DNA of 64,000 nucleotides, from assembly GCF_027943255.1 (NCBI RefSeq), contig NC_072896.1:60158501-60222500 (forward strand), in the 5' to 3' direction. This DNA comes from Anastrepha obliqua. Lineage: Eukaryota; Arthropoda; Insecta; Diptera; Tephritidae. The translations under genes and the position numbers were made by a program. Positions 54,702-64,000 of the stretch are shown one piece after another. A model generated the notes under the pieces. The model saw only the letters and a list, made by a program, of their open reading frames with translations, was not told where the DNA came from and searched no databases. Positions within the stretch are counted from its first letter, which is position 1; each line of letters starts with the position of its first letter.

Positions 54702-57089
54702 CATATGTACACACAATGGCAACATGTTTTCCAAAAGTTATAGAACATCAAATCAATTTTATGAATCCCCTAATGGAAGTCTATCCATACGTGAGATTAA
54801 AAATATAGCTTTAACTGCATAGGTACTTGAAAGCTTGACGTCCCGCGTTTACATGACAACCATTTGCACGCTAAAATATTCATATAAATACATATGTATG
54901 TATGTGCATATGTTTACCTAACTTTTCCAGGAACAATAAAAGGATTTGGTTGAATTATTTTCAATTTATTACCATTTGCAGTGAAAAGAAGCAAATTGTT
55001 TCAATATATCCGCTGCTGTATATTTCTTGTGCGTTATTTTCAGAAGGTTAATATTTATGGCTATAAATATAAAATGTTCATTCGCGCAGACACAAGTACA
55101 TTCCCACATACAAGTTCATAGCTTCATGCACATGCATACATACTTATACAGCAAGGGGTAGGTGTCAATCTGTATAGGTAGATAAAAAGATAACACACCA
55201 TACGGCGCCTACTATGTGCAGCATAGCTGTGAAAAATGACAAGTGAGTGAGTTTTATGCAGTGAGGACAAATAAATTTCGTTCAAATTTGCGAAAAGGTT
55301 AACAAATGGAAAAAGCAAAGCTTGTCTGAAATTTGAAAAATATTCTAACAAAATTTGACAAATCGCGATAAAAAGAGCGGAATGTTATTTTTTCAGAGAT
55401 TTTACTGCAAAAGGCATTTGCTGCTGCTTCGATTTAAAATTTGTTAATTTTCACTGTGATTTATTCATGCAAAATGAGTAATTTTGAAAAGGATTCAGAT
55501 TTCATCCGAGACCTCGCGTGACATATTACGTCTATTATTTTATGGCATTAATTGTGAAATTATTTTCAATAAAAATAGACAATTTGCTGAATTTGTAGTT
55601 AAATTAATGCAAAACGCCTATTACTCATTCGCTAGTACATACTATACATTAATAAATGCATACACATACCTTTGTATTCATGCTGATTGGAATACTAAAG
55701 CAAATGTTTAAATCCAAATAAGGTGAAAGACAGGTGAAAGAATTCTAAAATATTTGCGTAATTAACAAACTTCGCCGCAGTAATTTCAAATATGCGGTGA
55801 AAAATTTAGAATTTCATTATATTTGTTGGCTTCACATATAGCAATGGCTGCGAATTTTTCTGCTTTAATGAGTGTCATTCATGCTTCACACAATAATTGC
55901 TCATTTGCATATATTTTCATTTGATAATTTAATAATTCAGGGAACGGAACAATTGTTGCCGCTATTTTCGACCTTTTAATTGCTGTCAATTCTTTATTTA
56001 ATTTAATTTTTTCATATATATTGCACATAGAACCTGGAGAAAAAAGCAATAATTAATGTTTAATACGTCATTTGTAATTGCATTAAAAATTAAAGCGCTT
56101 CATTATAATATTTTTATTACTGTAGTACGTGATTATAATTCTGTACTCAGCGATATGCGTAATGTACTCGTACTCGTATATGTGAATGCAAACACCCATA
56201 CCCGTATTTACATAAGTATGTATGTAGGCACCTCTTTTGACAGACATTCAAAACTCAGCTATATTTGGGATATACTTCAAAAATTAATACCTATTTGAAT
56301 TGCTGGTAGCAAAATCACGTTTTTATGGGCTTTTTTTACCTCCCACTTTTCTCAAAACCATGACGTGGTGGCCAGAATCGTGTTCGCGCACAAAATTACA
56401 TCGAAAAGCAGACCCATTTAAAAAAGGGAAGCCTGTGTTAGTGATTAGTTGTTCCTTTTGCTAATAAATAAGTAAATACAAATTTATGAAGGTTTATACT
56501 TCTTCGTTTGTATATATGTATGTATTTGGAAAATTTGCACTATTTTATTCGAATCAAACTACGACTTCTGCGCACGCTTATTGGGGTTCCATCCGGCATA
56601 CTTTGTGAAAAAAAACATTAGTATTTGTTGTTGGTTTTACAACTTCATACGTACATAAATATGTGACAATATATGTGCGTAATATAATTTCGTGTTGATG
56701 GCCACGCCGTATCCGTTAGAGGTGGTGCACTAGTCACTTTTGAATGATGGGCATTGACAGTGAGCGTGGCCTCTTACGCTTCGAAGAAATAGGCGGCTTC
56801 TGATGCTAAAAGCTTTAACTCTCATTATCTACGAGTTTATTCGATTCCAAAAATAAATAGCCTGTCAAAATAGCATTTTATTAAAATATGCGTGGGTATA
56901 AAACTTTGGTCCGTACTGAATTTAGTCTTCCTTACTTATTTAGTCATATGAATACCAATTTTTAGCTGGTTTATTAACATTTTGGTAAGTGGGTATGTTA
57001 TAATCAATCAATCAATGCCATGCGCTTAAATACAAATAGAGATACCGAAAACTGATAAGATATCTCTAAGTACAGTCCTTTTTAATAGA
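54702..57089. other. unassigned intergenic sequence, 2.4 kb
   Basis: This is the longest stretch in the window with no element that I can name. It is AT-rich with scattered microsatellites (for example at 56516-56524). A slightly GC-richer patch near 56700-56800 has no open frame. Confidence 0.45.
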
Positions 57090-58120
57090 TGTTCCATTAT
57101 TACCTGACTCTTTTGATAACTCCTCTAAAACTGCTGAGGAGTCTTGTTTACCAGCATTGCTTAGATTGCATTCTTTAGCGACTGAAATTTCTTCAGGGCT
57201 AGGTATCTCTAAAATACCTTTAATTTTCATTTTTGAGTTCTACCAATAGGAATTTGGAAAAGTTTTGCCGGTCTCTCTGGTTTAACTAAAATGGATGATG
57301 GAATATTTTGTAAAATAGTTACAGACAAATTTATGCTCCAATTAACTTAGTCATATTATATTATGTTGAGACGAATCATAAACATTCACGAAGTTGCCAA
57401 AATATACTAGTTGCCACATATGCAAATTATAGCGAAGAAATATTGTGATTCAGAAAATCTCCTACAAAGATATTAAAGTGTTGATGGATGTGTTTTTGTA
57501 TGAAACTTCGTACAATATCAAAGAGATGTGAGCAAGATAATACTCCTTCTAGATTTCAAGGATTTTAAGTTCATTAGCTGACATCTAGCCCTGTAAGCAG
57601 GGATCGGTTCAACGAAATGTAAAGACCGTATGCCATACCGAATAAACGTTTCTTGTATACGTTCAAGTCTCATTATATGGCAGTCAAAGGATGGTGAACA
57701 AGAGTTTCAAGATGTAAGGGTCACTAAAATGTTAGCTGAATCGGCTAATAAAAACAAGCATAGAATATGTCTTTGTAATAGTGCTGTTTATGTGCCTTTG
57801 AAATAGGAATTTAGAGTTAAAATACTACCGAATTCGCAAATTTCATCCACTGAGCTTAGCCGAGAACATCCAATATAATACAAAGCAGGCAAAAGGGAAG
57901 GAGCTTTAGCGAATGAAACATAAAAACGCTTTTTATTATTTAAGTGTAATTTGGATTTTTTACACCAGATAGCAAAGTTATAAAAATCCGATTCGAGCTT
58001 AACAGAACCTAAGCTTACCAGTCGTAAGCTTTCAAGTCATTAGTATATAAAAGAAATGTACGGCCCAATTTTGCACACTTCACAAATTCACGGGAAGTAA
58101 TCAAATAATCAAGATTTCTA
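57090..58120 (-). pseudogene. LINE reverse transcriptase and C-terminal relic
   Basis: Minus-strand pieces in order are SVKLESDFYNFAIWCKKSKL (RT after the catalytic box), HLNNKKRFYVSFAKAPSLL, RLSSVDEICEFGSILTL (DLGV-type motif), MRLERIQETFIRYGIRSLHF and VEPIPAYRARCQLMNLKSLK. This is the usual tail of Jockey/CR1-like ORF2 proteins. Several frame changes are present. The part below 57300 is too decayed to read. Confidence 0.68.
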
Positions 58121-58177
58121 TCAAGTTGAAAGCTTTTTGGCATTCTGGGCTATTTCAAGGCTTATCAAGGCTATTTC

Positions 58178-58497
58178 ATCCAAATCTGGCCTCAGAATTG
58201 CTCTATCAGCTCTGGTTTTCGAGATATCCTAACCTAAAGTGCAAAAAACACCATTTTTGCCCATGAAAATTTCAAAATGCGATATCTCAGCGAAAAAAAA
58301 GGTATTTGAGCAAACAAAACGCCATTTGAAAAAAGAAGGATTGTATTTAAAGATGCCATCCTTTAATTTTGGTGAAAGAAAACATCTGCAAGGCTACATA
58401 ACCTCAAATATGGGCAAAAATGGGGTTTTTTGCACTTTTAGGTTAGGATATCTCGAAAACCAGAGCTGATAGAGCAATTCTGAGGCCAGATTTGGAT
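58178..58497. repeat. long hairpin, 87-bp arms, 145-bp loop
   Basis: 58178-58264 and 58410-58497 are inverted copies that differ by one substitution and one inserted T. The arms include AATTGCTCTATCAGCTCTGG and TTTTCGAGATATCCTAACCT. No TA, TTAA or 8-bp duplication is seen at the outer ends. The open frames on both strands simply run through the palindrome. Confidence 0.88.
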
Positions 58498-58993
58498 TCA
58501 GCGCATCATAAACCTTCGGAAATATATAGTCTGGTTTCTGGGTCTGAATGTTGGTTAAATTTTGTCGGCCTGTGTAATCAATAATAAGCAAGATAATGAG
58601 TTTTTCAAGTGCACAGAATTGGGCTGTTGCGATACTTAAAACAGTTGTTATGTATATATAACATTAAGACGCACGCAGGAGCCCGACCTAGCCCAAAGAC
58701 GAAGTAAGCACCAATTAAGAGGGCCTAAATTGCTTACCTGGAGAATGCCGGAACGCGCAATGAATGCGCTAGAAAAAGCATTACACAAAAAAACAAAATC
58801 GCACTTTTTGTCTGATGAATGACTTTTGATACTTGATGTTTACTAATTTGACCACGCTGATTCTAAATATACCCTCATTTTTTTTGTAACAGCTCTTGTT
58901 TACGAGTTATAGCTATCACAAAAAAATCACTATATTTCAGTGTTAATTGACGAATATTTAAACAAATATTAAGTTTTCTTAATATTATTTGTT

Positions 58994-59932
58994 ATGGCAT
59001 CGTCAAGACGAGTTTGTATAAATGACCGGAATAGTTTTTGTTTTATTTGCGGAGAGTATATGTTTGAAGAAAACCGTTTGAATGTGACATCGTTCGTAAA
59101 TGAGGCGTACAAAAATTACCTCGGTCACCCAATGAAAATGAAAAATAAGCCTTGGATTCCGCAAAAGGTATGCAAAACGTGCGTTGAGTTTCTACGTTTG
59201 TGGACGAATAAGAAAAGGAATAAATTTAGATACGAAACTGCTATGATCTGGATTGAACCTATGAACCACCACGACGACTGTTATTTTTGTATGGTAAAAA
59301 TAACTGGCATTAACCGAAAAAATCGAGGCAAATGGGAATATCCTTCCATACGATCGGCACATAGACGTGTTTTGAGCCCTACGATGTCATCTGAACCTCA
59401 ACCTGGTGCTTCACAGGAAGAACCTTTACATTTTGAAGCAAAAACAGACAATAGCGATAGTGACTTTGATTGTGACCTGGGAACACCAAAACCATTTAAC
59501 CAAGATGATTTAAGCGACCTCATTAGAGATCTGGGACTGTCAAAGACTGGTTCAGAAATGTTGGCGTCTAGATTAAAAGAAAGAAACTTAGTCACAAAAG
59601 AAACTAAAATTTCTTACTATCGCAGAAGAGAACAAAACGTCTAACAACTAATGGGTCACTTCCAAAGGGTTGGATGTAATATGAGCATTAAGTTACACTT
59701 TCTTCACAACCATCTGGACTATTTTCCAGCCAATCTTGGGGATCTCAGCGAAGAACAGGGCGAGCGATTCCACCAGGACCTTCGTACGATGGAGGAACGC
59801 TATCAAGGTTACTGGAACACACACATGATGGCCGACTATTGTTGGAGCATTAACAACAGTTCTATGCCTTCAACTTCAGCAAGGAAATCATATAAAAAAA
59901 ATTTTTTTAAACTTAAGAAGGCAATAAAATAA
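58994..59932 (+). pseudogene. uncharacterised Cys-rich family, middle deleted
   Basis: From the ATG at 58994 a 216-codon frame has paired Cys motifs: FCFICGEYMFEENRLNVTSF (about residues 15-35), PWIPQKVCKTCVEFLRLW (about 54-71) and NHHDDCYFCMVKI (about 91-103). Acidic Ser-rich text and DDLSDLIRDLGLSKTGSEML (about 172-191) follow, then a stop at 59642. Nine bases later a new frame reads CNMSIKLHFLHNHLDYFPAN, EEQGERFHQDLRTMEERYQG and MMADYCWSI to 59932. Many insect genomes carry repeated, full-length versions with about 300 extra residues between these blocks. Function is unknown; the copy number suggests a mobile or domesticated gene. Here the middle is missing and the join is out of frame. 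Confidence 0.7.
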
Positions 59933-59934
59933 AA

Positions 59935-60229
59935 TAATCTTTAAATCTATAGTGTTTTATTACAAAAAGTCAAATGTGTCATATAGAGTCATATAGAGCT
60001 GATACAGGAATTTCAGTTACAGATTTGAAATTGTCATTAAAAATTGGACTAAAAACATGTATCATAACCCAATCATCAGAAATGCTGTTGGGCAGTGTTA
60101 TCGATTATCACTACTACCAATCAAGATAGGAAAATGAACTTCCGAACTAGCTACTTAGTCCTGCCATAAGTTCTGCTACAAGTTAAGTCCGCTATAGATA
60201 TGAAATTATAATACTTTTTTTAATGAGCT
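59935..60229. other. unassigned, 3' flank of the Cys-rich copy
   Basis: It contains AAATAAAATAATC just after the stop and a short direct repeat TCATATAGAG at about 59980-59998. No clear terminal repeat of the Cys-rich element was found. Confidence 0.35.
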
Positions 60230-61290
60230 TAGTTTCATTTAATCATGTAAATATTAAAGAAAAAATTTCAAATTTTCATTCGAAACAATCACCACTTGCT
60301 TTTACACAAGCCTTCAAATGATTAGGCCATTCAGTTCTTGCAGCACTCACGGTTTCCATGGATATTGACACCGAACCGAAGATTGTTTGAGGCTCTCCAA
60401 ATTTCTGTGAGGTCTTCGACAGGCCATGTTCTACAATTCTGACCACAAACTGTAGTCCAATAGATTCAGATCTGGACTTCTGTGGCTATGAACCCAGGAA
60501 TAATGTTTTTAGCCACTGTTGAATGGTTTTTGCCTTATGGCCTGGAACGGAATCTTTCTGGAAGGTCCAACGCTCTCCATTGTAGAGAGTACTGCTCAAC
60601 TGCTTCAGCACGCTTTTTAAGACATTCTCCTGAAACACTTTTGCCCCGATCTCAATCTCTTTTTCCTAGAAATGAAGAGATGTAACGCTTTTACAAGACA
60701 CTCCCCACCAAACTCTTACGGAGGCTGGATGGTGGCCTCGCCGAACCCTTGGAATAACATTTTTTTACGTTTTTAGAAGTTTTAGTATAGATTTTGAAGT
60801 TTTGCTTATTAAAAATTCCTTCTACAGTGTACATTTTCTTATCTGTGAAAAGAATATTTTCATAACCGTTGTCGAGCCTAATTTTCTTCTAGCACATTGT
60901 CAAAAGATGACCAGTTGAGCGACTGAAGGCTTTCATGTGAAAATCATCTCTAATTAGTCTTGACATGGATGTGGTCGATACATTTATTTTTCTATGATTT
61001 TTATTTTTATATGATTTTCTGCTTCCTAAGTGGATATCTGCGAATTCTTTCTTCAACGGCTTTTATAGCTGCATTGGTTCGAACCACGCGAGGACGACCA
61101 GTTCTTTTTCTGTCTGTCACTTCAGTCGTTTGGGAAAAACGATTGATCGTGCGGTAATGAAACATTCTCCAATTTTTTGTTTTTCAGCAATTCGTTAACT
61201 GCTTCGTTGCTTAACTGCCTTTGTTTAACAGTGGGTTCAAACAATTTAGAAACAGTTGACAATTCTGGTTGCCACTTTTGAAAATAGGCT
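60230..61290 (-). pseudogene. maT-like (DD37D) transposase relic
   Basis: Minus-strand pieces are RLIRDDFHMKAFSRSTGHLL, NGYENILFTDKKMYTVEGIF (first Asp), NKQNFKIYTKTSKNV, RPPSSLRKFGGECLVKALHL, TFQKDSVPGHKAKTIQQWLK (second Asp), SPDLNLLDYSLW (third Asp) and TEWPNHLKACVKASGD (C-terminus). Allowing for the frame changes, about 37 residues separate the last two Asp, which suggests the maT group. Limits are approximate and no terminal repeats were confirmed. Confidence 0.68.
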
Positions 61291-61997
61291 TAATAGAGGC
61301 GACCTTTCAAGCACCAACAATTACACCACACTCAAGTGAAAGGTAATAAACGCGGGTACGAAACTGCAGAAATTTTTTTAAAAGATGAGAAGATAAACCA
61401 TCTACTTCCGTTTGGGATGAGGACTTTATATGCAAAATACCAAAATATCAACAATACTATATTCACTAACTAGATTCGAATTAAGTTCAAAGATAGTTCA
61501 TTATAAAAAATATTCGAGGGGATAGCTGAGAACGCTTTCTTAGAACTAACGAACGCCAAAACTCCACGGCGGGCGTTTGCTACTATTTTGTAGTTGAGAT
61601 TAAGTTTGTGCACCCGCGAAAATGACTGGAATGACTTGAGCCTTATTTTTTGAGTTTCCGCATTTTATGACAACGAAGCCTTTCAACTACCTTCTCACAG
61701 AAGTTTGAAATCGGTTGCAAACACATGAGACACCAAAACATTACAGATGTATGAAATACGGCAAAAATACAATATAATACAAATAATACTTTTTTACTAC
61801 ACTTGTATATTCGTAGCGTTTAAACAACTTCGGTGATTAATTTTAACAATTTTCATGATTCCACGAATCTTTAATGAGAAATGTGTGAAACATACCTGAG
61901 ATATTCTATTCACCTGGAACACTCATATGTCAGGTGTATGTAGATAAAATGCATACCATACGTGCATACATACGTGTTTAAGTATGTACATACATAT
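61291..61997. other. unassigned intergenic sequence
   Basis: No coding motif or repeat boundary is clear. A moderately GC-rich part near 61500-61720 may be an old LINE relic, but no RT motif can be read. Confidence 0.35.
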
Positions 61998-62500
61998 GAA
62001 CAAGGTGATTCAATAAGACCGCAGATTTTCTTTTGTAATTAAAGCACAACAAAATTTGGCTAAATAATTTTGTTTTTACTCCATCATGTTTTTTTTGTCT
62101 ATAGCATCCAATATTCGTTAGATGTCTACCGATCCTCGTGAATGCAACATTGGAAGCATATTTCAAAATTTTCCACGACACACATCATATTATTTCGTTC
62201 TTCAGCTGTGGAGTCTTCTCGGACTTATTGGCATAGATCATAATATACTTTTCACGTAACCTTTGAGGAAGAAGTCCAATGGAGTCAAATCGAAAGACCT
62301 AAGCGTTGATCTTTTTTTTCGTGAGATGCTGTGTCCATGGCACTTTGTTTGCAATGTATGTTGATGTTGTTTGAAAATACGCCTGTTATGTTGACCTGTT
62401 CAACTGACTAAGTTTGCCAAGGACTGTGGTACCAATTAGCTAACCCAGAACATAAAAATAACTTTCTATATCACAAATAATTGCTGCCCTTGCAGGTCTG
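61998..62500 (-). pseudogene. possible IS630/Tc1-type transposase C-terminus
   Basis: Minus-strand text FDSIGLLPQRLREKYI and WKILKYASNVAFTRIGRHLT resembles the C-terminal end of a mariner-related transposase. It is followed by GGTGATTCAATAAGACCGC near 62005, which could be a terminal repeat. The rest is too decayed, so this is weak. Confidence 0.3.
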
Positions 62501-64000
62501 CAAAAATTTAATCGATGTTGTTCCGGGCTATTTCCAAAATATTTTTTAATTTTCTTTATCTAACGTTTGCTACTTTTAAATATATAACCTTTTAAAGGGG
62601 CGTAACCATAAGCAATAAACTATCTATCTTATTTCCTTTTTCCACGTCCCTATACCAAAACTACAATTTAAAAAAGAAGAAAAAAACTAATAAAATATAA
62701 CCCTAAAAACTTTTCCAGCAAATGGTATTATCTTTTCTTGTATTTCATACGGAGTTTTATTAATACGGAAATTTAAATATATTTATATTAATTTATTTTT
62801 TCTTACATGTTTATACCGATTTTTGCTGCATATTGTATTTGGTAGCTATGGTATGACGTAGAGAATCCAAAAGTGACGCCCATCTTGTGCAGCTAATCCC
62901 CTCTCAGCGAAATTGACAATATCGCTCGGCGTGTGACATCACATTTATGCAATTGGTGATGGTGAATACCTATAGCAGCTTATTCATGTGCTACTTACGT
63001 TAGACAAGTTGTGTAATTCATTCTTCTTCTTGCATTCTTGTTCGCGTTTTCACATTTATCTCATGGAATAATTTTTGTGTGATGTCACACTGGCTTAAAT
63101 TTCAAATCAAACTTCAGCTGTTATTCCGAAAAATAGCTCTTACAAACAAAATCAACATAGATATAAAGATAAAGATCATAATAAAAGTGCTTGATGAGTA
63201 CATTTGCACAAAATTATCCAATTAAAAATTGGCCTATTCATTCCCGATATATTTGTGCGGGAATATATTATATAATATTAAAATTTGTATAGTATATTTA
63301 CTGCAGCACTGAGGATGCAAAGCTTGATATGGAGTATACAAAGGTGGTGCCATTAGCAAACCGCTTCTTTCTTCTTAGCGAATATCACATTTGATTGGCA
63401 TCAGTTTAGCAAATAAGCAAATCTTTAAGTGCAAAGTTACGTATTTGTAGACAGCGCTGGGTAAATGCAATCACATTACAATTAGAATTCCTTCAGTCCA
63501 CAGCAATGGAATGATATCTTTTTTATTTCTTAAAAGTAATATCAGAAGCAATTTCTTTGTTTTTAATACAAGGGATGTTATGTAATTGGAAATAATTATC
63601 TACTAGCAATGTAATTTTTTTGATTTTTTCAATTCCTTAAAGGAATGGTAAAAGTAATTAAGAAGCTGAAAGTTTATTCACGAATATGAAATGTGAAATT
63701 TTTATAGTTTTTGGACCTTTTGGTTCCTTATTTCCTAATAAGGTAAATTAAAGGCAAATAGCGGCAAGGAAGTATTTATTTCTCAAATTAATAATAAACG
63801 ATAAACTACTAGAATAAAGTCGGGTATTGTGGGCACCATTTTACCTTGATATTAATTTCTGCCAAAATAATCGTAATGAAAAAGCTATCTTTTATTTCTA
63901 ACAGATATTGAATTATCTTTATATTTTATTGCAAAATATACCCTACTATAATCGTTTTCGTCTGATAATATAGACAAATTGAAACCACCTTAAAATTTGA
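62501..64000. other. unassigned, AT-rich window end
   Basis: No open frame, RNA gene or paired repeat is supported in the last 1.5 kb. Confidence 0.45.

Noticed and set aside
1..64000. CRISPR array, operon or bacterial island
   Set aside because: No spaced direct repeats, and spliced gene structure and mariner/LINE content show a nuclear insect genome.

Overview
The window looks like repeat-rich nuclear DNA of a higher fly. It has very high AT content, many (ATGT)n-type microsatellites, one fly/bee-type gene with a long TE-filled first intron, and dense IS630/Tc1/mariner debris, including many DD41D mariners (the spacing described for the rosa element of Ceratitis rosa). A tephritid fruit fly is the best guess, but this is inference from the repeat content.

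Only one host gene is convincing: an icarapin-like secreted protein on the + strand. Its four coding exons are 12352-12415, 38108-38320, 45265-45374 and 45440-45706. Phases agree at every junction and give 217 aa with a signal peptide. Intron 1 (25.7 kb) and intron 2 (6.9 kb) hold most of the transposons; intron 3 is 65 bp.

Region by region. 1-12.3 kb: a possible solo LTR broken by a deleted mariner, two tRNA-derived SINEs, LINE RNase H/RT relics (one split by a hAT-type MITE full of TTCGAA palindromes), and a 2.6 kb RTE-like LINE. 12.4-38.1 kb (intron 1): an almost intact DD41D mariner, four internally deleted mariners, a pogo relic, a mariner nested in another mariner, LINE fragments, and a DD34D mariner with two lesions. 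38.3-45.3 kb (intron 2): two abutting mariners, a second hAT-type MITE, and a TTAA-flanked element sitting in a LINE RNase H frame. 45.7-58.1 kb: mariner, Tc3-like, SINE and LINE relics, a second TTAA element, and an inverted near-twin of the 27.5 kb mariner. 58.1-64 kb: a near-perfect 87-bp-arm hairpin, a gutted copy of an uncharacterised Cys-rich arthropod gene family, and a DD37D (maT-like) relic.

The most useful observations are the recurrent internal deletion ending at the first catalytic Asp in three different DD41D lineages, the two copies of one deleted element (evidence that the deleted form itself moves), target-site proofs for several nested insertions, and a SINE whose 3' end matches that of a resident LINE.
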